Shown in pieces: positions 26,822 to 35,678 of a DNA stretch of 64,000 nt. The notes under the pieces are model-generated. The model was not told the DNA's origin. It did no database searches and was given only the letters and a program-made list of their open reading frames with translations. The DNA lies in NCBI RefSeq assembly GCF_002238045.1, contig NZ_NBYO01000001.1:372001-436000 (forward strand), in the 5' to 3' direction. This DNA comes from Notoacmeibacter marinus. Lineage in GTDB: Bacteria; Pseudomonadota; Alphaproteobacteria; Rhizobiales; Rhizobiaceae. The position numbers and the translations under genes are program-made. Each line of letters starts with the position of its first letter. The stretch's first letter is position 1.

Positions 26822-28045
26822 ATGAAACTCTTCAAAACCATGCTTCTGGCCGGCGCGGCGACTGCTCTTGCTGCCCCTGCCCTCGCGCAGGACGGCGGCG
26901 GTGTTTCCGACGACGCCGTCAAGATCGGCATGCTGCTCGACATGTCCGGCCCTTATTCCGCGCTGGACGGTCAGGGCTCGGTCGTCGCCGTGCAGATGGC
27001 GATCGACGAAATGGGCGGCGAAATCGACGGCAAGACGATCGAACTGATGACCGCCGATCACCAGAACAAGGCCGATATCGGCTCCAACCTGGCGCGGCAG
27101 TGGTCGGACCAGAACAATATCGATCTCATTCTCGGCGGCGCCAATTCCGGCGTCGGCATCGCGCTGCAGGAAGTCACCAGCGAAAAGAACATCGCCTATA
27201 TCAACAACGGTGCGGCAACGGCGGCGCTCACCAATGAGAACTGCGCGCCGGAAACCGGCCTTCACTGGACCTACGACACCGACGCGCTGGCCAACGGCAC
27301 AGCCGTCGCCATGGTGAAGGAAGGCAATGATAGCTGGTACTTCATCACCGCTGACTACGCCTTCGGCCACAAGCTGGAGGAGAACGCCATGGAGGCCGTC
27401 AAGGCGAATGGCGGCACGGTGACCGGCAATGTGCGCGCGCCCTTCCCGACGCAGGATTTCTCCTCCTTCCTTCTCCAGGCGCAGGGTTCCGGCGCCAAGG
27501 TGATCGGCCTTGCCAATGCCGGCACCGATACGCAGAACTCGGTCAAGCAGGCGCAGGAATTCGGCATCGTGCAGGGCGGCCAGAAAGTGGCTTCGCTTCT
27601 CCTCTTCCTCACCGATGTTGAAGCGCTCGGTCTCGACGCCGCGCAGGGCCTTACCCTCACCACCGGTTTCTACTGGGATCAGGACGACAAGGCCCGCGAG
27701 TGGAGCGCCAAGTTCGAAGAGAAGCATGGCGCCAAGCCGACAATGGTGCAGGCGGGCATGTATTCTTCCGCTTTGAACTATCTCAAGGCGGTCAAGGAAA
27801 CCGGCACGGACGAAGCGAAGGCCGTCGTAGCCAAGCTGAAGGAAATGCCGATCGAGGATGCGTTCTCGCGCAATGGCCGGGTGCGTGAAGACGGGCTGAT
27901 GGTCCACGACATGTTCCTCGCGCAGGTCAAGACGCCCGACGAGAGCGAAGGAAAGTGGGACTATTACAACATCGTCCGCACCATTCCGGGCGACGACGCC
28001 TTCCGCTCGCTGGAAGACGGCAGCTGCGCAGCCGTCAAGGGCTGA
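26822..28045 (+). CDS. livK: HAAT-family ABC transporter substrate-binding protein
   Basis: Periplasmic receptor of 407 residues: signal peptide of about 22 residues (KLFKTMLLAGAATALAAP... ending ALAQ), then VKIGMLLDMSGPYSALDGQG, the type I periplasmic-binding fold of the amino-acid/amide class, and GGANSGVGIALQEV in the hinge region. The ATG at 26822 is set by GGGAGG about 9 bases upstream and by the signal peptide. A large stem-loop follows the stop. Ligand unknown. Confidence 0.92.
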   Translation: MKLFKTMLLAGAATALAAPALAQDGGGVSDDAVKIGMLLDMSGPYSALDGQGSVVAVQMAIDEMGGEIDGKTIELMTADHQNKADIGSNLARQWSDQNNIDLILGGANSGVGIALQEVTSEKNIAYINNGAATAALTNENCAPETGLHWTYDTDALANGTAVAMVKEGNDSWYFITADYAFGHKLEENAMEAVKANGGTVTGNVRAPFPTQDFSSFLLQAQGSGAKVIGLANAGTDTQNSVKQAQEFGIVQGGQKVASLLLFLTDVEALGLDAAQGLTLTTGFYWDQDDKAREWSAKFEEKHGAKPTMVQAGMYSSALNYLKAVKETGTDEAKAVVAKLKEMPIEDAFSRNGRVREDGLMVHDMFLAQVKTPDESEGKWDYYNIVRTIPGDDAFRSLEDGSCAAVKG

Positions 28046-28056
28046 ACTCCGACAAG

Positions 28057-28085
28057 CGGTCGAGCGGCCAATAGCCGCTCGACCG
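28057..28085 (+). other. Intercistronic hairpin after livK
   Basis: CGGTCGAGCGGC (28057-28068) and its exact complement GCCGCTCGACCG (28074-28085) enclose the loop CAATA: a perfect 12-bp stem, 11 bases after the livK stop and before livH. There is no T-run, so it should stabilise the upstream mRNA or pause transcription rather than end it. Confidence 0.65.
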
Positions 28086-28119
28086 GCATCGTGCGTCCCG
28101 GCGTAGACAAGGACTCAGA

Positions 28120-29004
28120 ATGGCGTTCTTCGACATCCCGCTACCGGTCTTCATGGGTCAGCTTCTTATCGGGCTGATCAATGGCGCGTTCTACGCCGTC
28201 CTCAGTCTTGGGCTGGCGTTGATCTTCGGCCTTCTGAACATCGTCAATTTCGCCCACGGCGCGCTCTATATGGTCGGCGCGTTCGTCGCCTTCCTTCTGC
28301 TGGACATTGCTGGGATCGGCTACTGGCCGGCCTTGTTGCTAGCGCCTGTCATTGTCGGCCTGTTCGGTATCGTAATCGAACGGCTTCTGCTGCGCCCGCT
28401 TGCAGAACTCGACCATCTCTATGGCCTGCTGCTGACCTTCGGCCTGGCGCTGCTGCTGGAGGGCGCGTTCCGCCATTTCTACGGCGTATCGGGTGAGCGC
28501 TACGCCATCCCCGACGCCCTGCAAGGGGTTTTCAATCTCGGTTTCATGTTCCTGCCCGTCTACCGGGCCTGGGTCATCGTCGCGTCCCTGATCGTCTGCA
28601 TCGCCACCTGGCTTCTCATCGAGAAGACGCGGCTCGGCGCGACCATGCGCGCGGCGGTGGAGAATGCCGATCTGGTACGCGCCTTCGGCGTCAACGTACC
28701 GCTTCTCGTCACGGTCACATACGGCTTCGGCGTCGCACTCGCCGCCTTTGCCGGCGTTCTCGCCGCGCCGATCTATTCGGTCAATCCGCTCATGGGATCC
28801 AACATCATCATCGTGGTGTTCGCCATCGTCGTGATCGGCGGGCTGGGCTCGATCAAGGGCGCGATCGTGTCCGGCTTTCTGCTGGGCGTCTGCGAAGGCC
28901 TCACCCGGGTCTTCTGGCCGGAGGCCTCCAACATCGTCATCTTCGTGGTCATGGCCATCGTCCTGATCGTCCGGCCCGCAGGCCTCTTCGGAAAGGCGGC
29001 ATAA
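28120..29004 (+). CDS. livH: Branched-chain amino acid-type ABC transporter permease LivH
   Basis: Inner-membrane permease of 294 residues with about eight hydrophobic segments. Characteristic sequence: QLLIGLINGAFYAVLSLGLA at the N-terminus, LNIVNFAHGALYMVGAFVA (typical of LivH), and the cytoplasmic EAA-like loop GATMRAAVENADLVRAFGVN. Forms the channel with LivM, whose gene starts four bases after this stop. Confidence 0.95.
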   Translation: MAFFDIPLPVFMGQLLIGLINGAFYAVLSLGLALIFGLLNIVNFAHGALYMVGAFVAFLLLDIAGIGYWPALLLAPVIVGLFGIVIERLLLRPLAELDHLYGLLLTFGLALLLEGAFRHFYGVSGERYAIPDALQGVFNLGFMFLPVYRAWVIVASLIVCIATWLLIEKTRLGATMRAAVENADLVRAFGVNVPLLVTVTYGFGVALAAFAGVLAAPIYSVNPLMGSNIIIVVFAIVVIGGLGSIKGAIVSGFLLGVCEGLTRVFWPEASNIVIFVVMAIVLIVRPAGLFGKAA

Positions 29005-29008
29005 GATC

Positions 29009-30058
29009 ATGAGCCAGAGCAATCCGCATTCAGCCGGCGAACTGTCGCATCTCGCGGACGAAGAGAGCGAGCACCGCACCCCGCTGCTGGCCGATCTGCG
29101 CCTATGGGCGGTGATCGGGATCGCCTTTCTTCTGATTGCGCCGCACTTCATCTATCCGGTCATGATCGCCAAGGTGCTGTGCTTTGCGCTCTTTGCCGCC
29201 GCCTTCAATCTCCTGCTCGGTTTCGCCGGCCTCCTGTCCTTCGGCCACGCCGCATTTTTCGGCTTTTCGGCCTATGTCACCGGCTATTGCCTGCAAACGC
29301 TCGGCTTCACGGCCGAGCTGGGCATTTTGGCCGGCACGGCCACGGGCGCTTTGCTCGGCCTTCTCATTGGCGCGCTCGCCATTCGCCGCCAAGGCATCTA
29401 TTTCGCCATGATCACGCTGGCGCTGTCGCAGATGGTCTATTTCGTCTGCCTGCAAGCGCCATTTACCGGTGGCGAAGACGGGTTGCAGGGCGTGCCGCGC
29501 CGGCCGCTCTTCGGCGTCGTCGACATGACGAGCAACATCAATGTCTATTATCTGGTGCTGGCCATTTTCTGTTTCGGCATCTTCATCATCTATCGCACGG
29601 TCCATTCGCCCTTCGGCCAGGTTCTGAAATCGATCCGCGAGAACGAGGACCGGGCAATCTCGCTCGGCTACGATGCTGACCGCTACAAGCTGCTCGCCTT
29701 CGTGCTGTCGGCGGCGCTGGCGGGTCTGGCCGGCTCCACCAAGGTCATGATCTTCCAGCTTGCTTCGCTGACCGACGTGCAATGGCAGATGAGCGGCGAA
29801 GTGGTTCTCATGGCGGTGCTGGGCGGGATCGGCACCATGCTCGGACCGATACTCGGCGCGACCATCATCATCACGCTGCAGAACGAGCTGGCGCAGATCG
29901 GCTCGCTCACCACCATTGTCCAGGGCGCGGTCTTCGTGGTCTGCGTGCTGTTGTTCCGCCGGGGCATCGTCGGCGAATTGTCGCATCGCTGGAACCGCTG
30001 GCGCGGCCGTTCGGACGAGACGACCGGTGAGGAACCTCGAACAGCTTCCAAAGGTTAA
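29009..30058 (+). CDS. livM: Branched-chain amino acid-type ABC transporter permease LivM
   Basis: Second permease, 349 residues, with LivM signatures: FNLLLGFAGLLSFGHAAFFG, IRRQGIYFAMITLALSQM and the loop GQVLKSIRENEDRAISLGYD. The N-terminal 30 residues are hydrophilic and acidic, the last 25 charged. Its TAA lies inside the convergent glk stop codon (shared bases 30055-30058), so the two transcripts overlap at their 3' ends. Confidence 0.94.
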   Translation: MSQSNPHSAGELSHLADEESEHRTPLLADLRLWAVIGIAFLLIAPHFIYPVMIAKVLCFALFAAAFNLLLGFAGLLSFGHAAFFGFSAYVTGYCLQTLGFTAELGILAGTATGALLGLLIGALAIRRQGIYFAMITLALSQMVYFVCLQAPFTGGEDGLQGVPRRPLFGVVDMTSNINVYYLVLAIFCFGIFIIYRTVHSPFGQVLKSIRENEDRAISLGYDADRYKLLAFVLSAALAGLAGSTKVMIFQLASLTDVQWQMSGEVVLMAVLGGIGTMLGPILGATIIITLQNELAQIGSLTTIVQGAVFVVCVLLFRRGIVGELSHRWNRWRGRSDETTGEEPRTASKG

Positions 30059-31134
30059 AGGCCGTCGCGCATCCAGCACCGTTCCGAACGCGAAACGGCA
30101 TAGTGCTGCGGCTCCGCAGCATACGCCGCCAATCCGGCGATTGCTGGAGATGCGTGGGCCACGACATGAATCGGGATCAACGACAACCAGGCCGAATGGG
30201 GCGCTTTGTCATCGAATGATCGGGCGAAATCCGACCCCTGCAGGAACGGCAGAATGGCCGGGGCGATGCCGCCGGTGATGTAGGCCCCGCCCCGCGCCCC
30301 GTAGATCAGGGCCAGATCGCCGGCGACCCGACCGAGATAGGTGACGAAATGACGAATGGTCTGGACGGCCAGCGGATCGTCGCCGGCACCGGCGGCGTCC
30401 GTCACGGCTTCGGGCGTGGCGTGAAGCGGGGTTTCACCACGGCGGGCGGCCATGGCACGGTACAGTGTCAGAAGGCCGCGCCCGCACAAAACGGATTCGC
30501 CCGATACACGCGATCCGACCTGTTGGTGCAGATACGGCCAGAGCGCCAGATCGTCTTCGGTGCGCGGACCGAGATCGACATGACCGCCCTCACCCGGTAC
30601 GGGAACCCATAGGTTCGGAAGATCGAGCAGCCCCCCGACGCCAAGGCCGGTGCCGGGACCGAGAACGATACGCGGTGCGCCGACAACAGGCGATCCTTGG
30701 CGTAGGGTCGTCCAGGCATCGTCCGGCAGGGCCGCAGCGGCCAGCGCCTGACCCTCGAAATCGTTGACCGCCATGATGACGGACAGATCGAGCCGCGCCA
30801 TCACGGTCTGAACGTCGATCACCCAGGGACAGTTGGTCAGCGGAATGCGGTGGCCCAGCACCGGCCCGGCCACGGCGAACAGGGCCGAAGCTGGTGGCGC
30901 ACCTTCCCAGCCCTCGAGAGCTGCAATCAGCGCCTCTTCGATACTGTCGAAGGCCGCAGTCCGCTGGGCCGGCAGGCGGATAAAGGGTTCCGTTGCCGAG
31001 GGCACGATAGCGAACCGCGCATTGGTGCCACCGACATCGCCGACAATGACTGGAAATGGCAACGCCTCGCCAGCCATCGCTCCGACCGGGCCACTCTGGG
31101 AAAGCGCCGCGGTCTGCATTTTTGAATTGTTCAT
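30055..31134 (-). CDS. glk: Glucokinase
   Basis: Phosphorylates glucose with ATP to glucose 6-phosphate in the cytoplasm. The 359-residue protein has the Glk-family (non-ROK) pattern: GDVGGTNARFAI phosphate-binding loop, LTNCPWVID, the catalytic-Asp region VNDFEGQALA, PGTGLGVGGL and PGEGGHVDLGPR. It is the last gene of a leftward operon with a ROK regulator, a di-heme protein and an FG-GAP protein; its ATG overlaps the upstream stop (ATGA). An internal ATG at 31119 is a possible alternative. The divergent sugar ABC transporter probably supplies its substrate, and pgi lies 10 kb away. Confidence 0.94.
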   Translation of the reverse strand: MNNSKMQTAALSQSGPVGAMAGEALPFPVIVGDVGGTNARFAIVPSATEPFIRLPAQRTAAFDSIEEALIAALEGWEGAPPASALFAVAGPVLGHRIPLTNCPWVIDVQTVMARLDLSVIMAVNDFEGQALAAAALPDDAWTTLRQGSPVVGAPRIVLGPGTGLGVGGLLDLPNLWVPVPGEGGHVDLGPRTEDDLALWPYLHQQVGSRVSGESVLCGRGLLTLYRAMAARRGETPLHATPEAVTDAAGAGDDPLAVQTIRHFVTYLGRVAGDLALIYGARGGAYITGGIAPAILPFLQGSDFARSFDDKAPHSAWLSLIPIHVVAHASPAIAGLAAYAAEPQHYAVSRSERCWMRDGL

Positions 31135-32837
31135 TGACGGATGTCCGGGTTTGCGCTGGCGGCGTGTTCGTCTGTCCGTTCGTCGTCCAGACGGATCGGG
31201 TACCAGTAGCGGGCATGGTCGGCATCGCGGTCGATGCGCACGAAATTGCCAGCAAAGACCCGATAGGGCGCGCTCCATTCGCCATCCGGCCATTTGACCC
31301 GCACCTGAGCCCGTTCGGCAGTGCCCGTGCCCACATGCACGAAGCCGAGATGGCCGGAAGCATGGCCGCCGCCGACCGAGACGCGGCGCGTGACGGTCTC
31401 GTTTCCGATGCGGACGGAAACGAGCGCGCCGATGGCGTCCGCGTTCGACCCCGACTGGCGCAATTCGACGGCGATCCAGTTGCCCATCGGCACGGGATTC
31501 CTCTCTTCGGACGACCGGGCGCCGAGATTGCGAAAAATGGCAGCCGGCGCCTGGCGGTTCACGACGATGAGGTCGAGCATGCCGTCCATATTCAGATCGA
31601 CAATGGCCCCGCCCCGCCCCCGGGTCGGCTGCGCCAGCCCCGCCGGCTCGCCCGCCTCGACAAACCGGCCGTCAAACGTGCCGAGCAGCAGATTATCGGG
31701 GTCGAACCGGGCGAAATCGGGCATCTGCTGAACATTGCCCTTGGCGATGAAGAGATCGGTCCGGCCGTCATTGTTCATATCGGCGAATTCGGCGTGCCAC
31801 CCGGTGGAGGGTTTGATGTCATCGCCGGTATAGGGCCGCTGCGCCATCGCGCCCTTCTCCACGGCGATGTCCCGATAGACGGGACGGTCGTCCTCGGCTT
31901 CGTCGTCCAGCGTCTGCAGTTTGGTATCGCCCATGGATGTGAGGGCGTATTCGGGTTTGCCATCGGCATCAAGGTCGGTTTCGGCAATTCCCATGCCCCA
32001 GATCGTGACCGTGCGCCAACCATCCGACGACCGGTAGGGTCGCGCCGGACGGCCGGGATCGACGCGCCAGAGCTCTTCCTGCCCGCCGCGATAATATTGC
32101 CGGTCATTGGTGATGCGCAGCGAGGGCGTGCCAGAACCGTTCCAGTCGGTGAACAGCATCGACAGGGCGCAGTATCCGGGCGTCATGGCCTGGGGTTCGG
32201 AGTAGTCGGGCAGGCTGCCCTCGTCTTTGCCCGGCCGGATCAGGACGTTGTCATGGCAGGTGCCGAAGGGCGAGCCGGGGGCGCTGCGATCGACATAATT
32301 TCCGAAGGCCAGCGTCGGGAAGCGCTGGCCCTTTTCGAAGGTCGCGGAAAAGGCCGTGCTCCATTCGCGTCCGCCATCGAAGCCGAACGCCCGGTTGGCC
32401 TTTTCAAACCCACAGGCGCCATCGCCCTTAAGGATGATGTTCTCGCCGACCCGCAAGACAACCAGATCCTTATGGCCATCGCCATCGATGTCGAGCGGAT
32501 AAAGACCCGTCACCTTGCTGCGAGCCTCGGCGGGAAACGCGCTGTCCTTCTGCGCGAAGCGCAGCGCCTCGCCCGGCATGGAGCGGTTGACATAAAGCGC
32601 CGCATCGTTGGTGCCGCCGGCCATCGCCAGATCGGGGAAGCGGTCGCCATTGCAGTCGAACGCCGCGACGCCGCCGCCGACGAAATATTCCCACGGGCCG
32701 TCATAGACATGCTCGACGCCCGCCGCGAGCGCCTCGTTCTGCAAGGCCGGCACGTCCATCGTCAGCGCTGCCGGTTCGGCGGCGTGCGAAGGCGACACGA
32801 AAAGCGCCGCTGCGAGCATGGTCAGGCATCGTCTCAC
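31131..32837 (-). CDS. Secreted FG-GAP/VCBS beta-propeller protein with C-terminal ASPIC/UnbV domain (CRTAC1-like)
   Basis: A 568-residue exported protein. Signal peptide of about 19 residues (MLAAALFVSPSHA-A). Then six calcium-loop motifs of the FG-GAP type spread over the chain, including FDCNGDRFPDLAM, LDIDGDGHKDLVV, TDLDADGKPEYAL, ADMNNDGRTDLFI and VDLNMDGMLDLIV, consistent with a beta-propeller. The last 110 residues, from GNWIAVELRQSG through VKWPDGEWSAPYRV, match the ASPIC/UnbV module. Function of this family in bacteria is not established; in this operon it sits between a di-heme cytochrome gene and glucokinase, with ATGA overlaps on both sides. Confidence 0.85.
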   Translation of the reverse strand: MRRCLTMLAAALFVSPSHAAEPAALTMDVPALQNEALAAGVEHVYDGPWEYFVGGGVAAFDCNGDRFPDLAMAGGTNDAALYVNRSMPGEALRFAQKDSAFPAEARSKVTGLYPLDIDGDGHKDLVVLRVGENIILKGDGACGFEKANRAFGFDGGREWSTAFSATFEKGQRFPTLAFGNYVDRSAPGSPFGTCHDNVLIRPGKDEGSLPDYSEPQAMTPGYCALSMLFTDWNGSGTPSLRITNDRQYYRGGQEELWRVDPGRPARPYRSSDGWRTVTIWGMGIAETDLDADGKPEYALTSMGDTKLQTLDDEAEDDRPVYRDIAVEKGAMAQRPYTGDDIKPSTGWHAEFADMNNDGRTDLFIAKGNVQQMPDFARFDPDNLLLGTFDGRFVEAGEPAGLAQPTRGRGGAIVDLNMDGMLDLIVVNRQAPAAIFRNLGARSSEERNPVPMGNWIAVELRQSGSNADAIGALVSVRIGNETVTRRVSVGGGHASGHLGFVHVGTGTAERAQVRVKWPDGEWSAPYRVFAGNFVRIDRDADHARYWYPIRLDDERTDEHAASANPDIRQ

Positions 32838-34234
32838 GGGATCACCAATGTTCGCAGAAAGCCGATCAGATCGGCGCGTTCCTTTTCGGAATGCTCCAAA
32901 TAGGCATCGCGCGAGGCGCGGGCATCGCCGCCATGCGCCTCTATCGCCTCATGAAGCGTCGTCATGTCGCCGCGATGGCCGTAAGGCGCAGTGGAGCCTA
33001 CGCCCCACAATTCGGTCGTCTGGAAGACATCGCGATCGACGAAGCGCTGGGCCAGAAGTTCGTTGCCGAACCCGTCCACCTGCCGGTCGGCAATGCGGTG
33101 GCGCTTCAGATCGCCATACAGCGGCACCATGATCTGCCCCTTGTCGTTGCGGGGCAAATCCATTGCCGCTTCGATCAGATCGTAGCGGCGGTCGGTGCCC
33201 TCGCCGGGACGTATCGTGCCGGCTGCATCGACCGGGCCGGGATCGGCGAAGGTCAGGCTGTCGATCGGCAAGGCAGGCCGGTGGCACGACGCGCAGCCAA
33301 TCTCGCCGAACAGCCGCTCGCCATTGGCCACCCGTTCCGCATTGCCCGCATCCAGATCGTCGAGGCGTCCTGGCGCCGGAAGATGGGCCTGCCAGGCGAC
33401 AAGCGCGGCGATTTCCGCTTCGCCGATCTCGTCGTCGAACCCGTCGCCATCGAAATCGGCTTCGCCCGTCCAGCGCGCGCCGAAGCGTTCCGTCGCCTGC
33501 ATCCCGTGATGGTGGTTCGCGGCATTGATGCTGAACTGGCGCAGCGATGTCATCACGCCCTTATGGGCGAAGGGGCGGATGACCAGATCGGTGTCGACGC
33601 CCTCCACCTCCGAAAGATCGACCATACCGTCCGGCTCGGCGATGATGGTTCCGAAGCCGACGCCTTTCGTGGCGAGCGATTTGCGCATCGTCCGGCCGGT
33701 CCGCCTGGCTTCGACCAGAGCGGCGCGTCGGATCGCCTGAAGATCGGCGGTCATCTCGCGCGCGAGCAGTTCGATCAGCCCGGCGCCGAACAGATGGTTG
33801 GTGTTGCGCTCATTGGAGAATTGCGGATCGGTGGTGTCGAAATCCGCCTGGTTGAAGCCTTCGGACACGAAGACATTGGCAGAAAAGTCGCCGGCGCCGC
33901 CAATCTTCGGATCGCGGTGGCAGGAGGCGCAGCTATTGGCGTCCATCCCAGCGAGGCGCTGGAAGGCGGCTGGCGCCTCCCGCTTGCGCTTGGTCGGGAC
34001 GATGGCCTGCGTCGCCATGCGGCGACCCGCCCCGTCCGCACTCGTGAAGCGGGCCGTGAAGAGCGTTTCGCCCATATCGCGGAAGACCTGAAGCTTCTGC
34101 CCGGACAGCGTGCCGGCGAATGCGCCATCCTCGACCCGCTCGATCCGCGCACGCTCGTCGAAGAGGTCAGCGGACCAAGCAGCGGAGCCTAGGGAGAGCA
34201 AAAGCGACAGGGCGAGAGCGGATGTGAATTTCAT
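32834..34234 (-). CDS. Di-heme c-type oxidoreductase (DHOR/MauG-peroxidase-like)
   Basis: A 466-residue periplasmic protein with a signal peptide (about 21 residues, ending SAAWSA) and two heme c attachment motifs: SCASCH (Cys102, Cys105, His106) and GCASCH (Cys314, Cys317, His318). The 212-residue spacing and the C-terminal VGSTAPYGHRGDMTTLHEAI are typical of the di-heme oxidoreductase (DHOR) family related to cytochrome c peroxidase and MauG. Residues 258-270 (EADFDGDGFDDEI) form a calcium-binding-like loop. Substrate unknown. Its stop overlaps the FG-GAP gene and its start overlaps the ROK gene, each by four bases, so production is tightly coupled to the repressor. Confidence 0.85.
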   Translation of the reverse strand: MKFTSALALSLLLSLGSAAWSADLFDERARIERVEDGAFAGTLSGQKLQVFRDMGETLFTARFTSADGAGRRMATQAIVPTKRKREAPAAFQRLAGMDANSCASCHRDPKIGGAGDFSANVFVSEGFNQADFDTTDPQFSNERNTNHLFGAGLIELLAREMTADLQAIRRAALVEARRTGRTMRKSLATKGVGFGTIIAEPDGMVDLSEVEGVDTDLVIRPFAHKGVMTSLRQFSINAANHHHGMQATERFGARWTGEADFDGDGFDDEIGEAEIAALVAWQAHLPAPGRLDDLDAGNAERVANGERLFGEIGCASCHRPALPIDSLTFADPGPVDAAGTIRPGEGTDRRYDLIEAAMDLPRNDKGQIMVPLYGDLKRHRIADRQVDGFGNELLAQRFVDRDVFQTTELWGVGSTAPYGHRGDMTTLHEAIEAHGGDARASRDAYLEHSEKERADLIGFLRTLVIP

Positions 34235-35490
34235 GCCGCCTCTCCTCCCGCCGCCTTGTCAATCGGCGGCGGGCTGGCGAGCAGGGTCCGGTCGAGCGCC
34301 GTCAGTCCCGACAGCGCCGCGCCGCGATGAACGAGCGGACCGGGATCGGGCCGGCCGTCGATCACCAGATCGTCGGCGACGGCTTTGCCGGCCAGGGTCT
34401 TGCGAAGCGTGGCGCGGATCGATTGCGTCAGCCGTTCGCGAAGCACGTCGTCAAGGCCGACGATCATCAGCGGAAACGGATCGACCAGGCTGAAGATCGC
34501 GGCTAGCCCGTAACCGACCGCCTCGCCGGCTTCCGACAGAGCCGCCACGGCGTCTGCATTGCCGGCGGCGGCCTGTTCGCCGATCGACGCCAGTTCCCGC
34601 ACTTCGCCGATCGGCACCGGCGCGGTGCGGCAGGATAGTCCGGCAGCGCGGCGGGCCATGGCGTAATCGCCGGCATAGGCTTCAACGCAGCCGTAATTGC
34701 CGCATCGGCACAGCGCGCCATCCGGATGCACCGGAATATGGCCGAACTCGACGCCGGACGACGCCAGCCCGTTGACCAGTTGCCCACGAAGTCGCAGCGC
34801 CATGCCGACCCCGCGCGACAGCAGCAGCGTGCCGAAATCGCTGCCCCCGGCGAAACCTTCGCCATGCAGAGCCTCGGCCATCAGATCGCAATCGTTCCAG
34901 AGCCGGACCGGTACGTCCAAAACCTTCTCCAGACGGGCGGAGACCGGGACGTCGCGTATGCTGAGCGAAGGCGCCCATTGAATGGTCGTACCCTCAAGGT
35001 CGATCACCCCGGCCACGCCGATGACCACACCCTGCAACGGGCCGGCGCGCGCCCCGGCCGCCGCCAGCGCACGGTCCACCAGACCGTTCATCGCTTCGAT
35101 CAGCGTGTCTTCTGTCAGCTCCAGCGTCAGGCAGTTCGTGTTTTCGGCATGGAGCACCTCGCCGCGATAATCCACCAGCCTTATTCCAAGGCTGCCGAAC
35201 TGCAGGGACAGACAGGCAAGAGACGCAGCGGACGAAGCGGGCGTCAGCGTAACACGGGGTCGCCCGCGTGTTGACCCGGCGCGCCTTGCTTCGTCACCAT
35301 TCGCCGTCACCACGAGGCCTTCGTCGATCAATTCGCCGGTAATGGTCGATATGCTGGCCGCCGACAGCGCCGTATCACGCGCCAGTTCGTTGCGGCTGGC
35401 CTGTCCCGCACGACGCAAGGCGGCAAGGACGCGCGCACGGTTCAGACGGCGCATATCATCCGGGCGCGTGGCGACGGGCCGGCTTGCCAT
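34231..35490 (-). CDS. ROK-family transcriptional regulator (XylR/NagC-like)
   Basis: Sugar-responsive repressor, 419 residues: an N-terminal winged helix (about 10-70; RVLAALRRAGQASRNELA and SAASISTITGELIDEGLV) and a C-terminal ROK sugar-binding fold, including the ROK zinc signature CRCGNYGCVEAYAG and a conserved WNDCDLMAEA. The ATG at 35490 has GGAGGAG six bases upstream and removes an implausible Cys-rich extension. It is divergent from the XylF-type binding-protein gene and first in its operon, so it probably controls both units; the inducer may be xylose or glucose. Confidence 0.9.
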   Translation of the reverse strand: MASRPVATRPDDMRRLNRARVLAALRRAGQASRNELARDTALSAASISTITGELIDEGLVVTANGDEARRAGSTRGRPRVTLTPASSAASLACLSLQFGSLGIRLVDYRGEVLHAENTNCLTLELTEDTLIEAMNGLVDRALAAAGARAGPLQGVVIGVAGVIDLEGTTIQWAPSLSIRDVPVSARLEKVLDVPVRLWNDCDLMAEALHGEGFAGGSDFGTLLLSRGVGMALRLRGQLVNGLASSGVEFGHIPVHPDGALCRCGNYGCVEAYAGDYAMARRAAGLSCRTAPVPIGEVRELASIGEQAAAGNADAVAALSEAGEAVGYGLAAIFSLVDPFPLMIVGLDDVLRERLTQSIRATLRKTLAGKAVADDLVIDGRPDPGPLVHRGAALSGLTALDRTLLASPPPIDKAAGGEAA

Positions 35491-35528
35491 CGAAAACTCC
35501 TCCACTTCGCTGCTGCAGCAAATAATGT

Positions 35529-35539
35529 TTGCAATGCAA
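35529..35539. promoter_or_regulatory. Inverted repeat in the ROK/xylF divergent promoter region
   Basis: TTGCA-A-TGCAA is a perfect 11-base inverted repeat in the AT-rich part of the 188-base gap between the ROK repressor and xylF. TGCTGCAGCA (35511-35520) is a second perfect palindrome nearby, and a TTGACA (35566-35571) could be the xylF -35 element. These are the best operator candidates for the ROK protein; none is proven. Confidence 0.4.
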
Positions 35540-35678
35540 CAGCTTACGAAACTCCCAATTCCTTCTTGACACATGCGAAACGATCCGTCACGCTTTTTTT
35601 CGAGGCTTGAAATAAAGCTTCATCGGAGGCCGGCTTGTGCCGGTGTGTGACCTGCGCATGGCGCATTGGGAGGAACAG

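Noticed and set aside
30055-31134. Frameshift suspected at the livM/glk junction because the genes overlap
   Set aside because: Both products keep full family length and normal C-termini; the overlap is only of stop codons.
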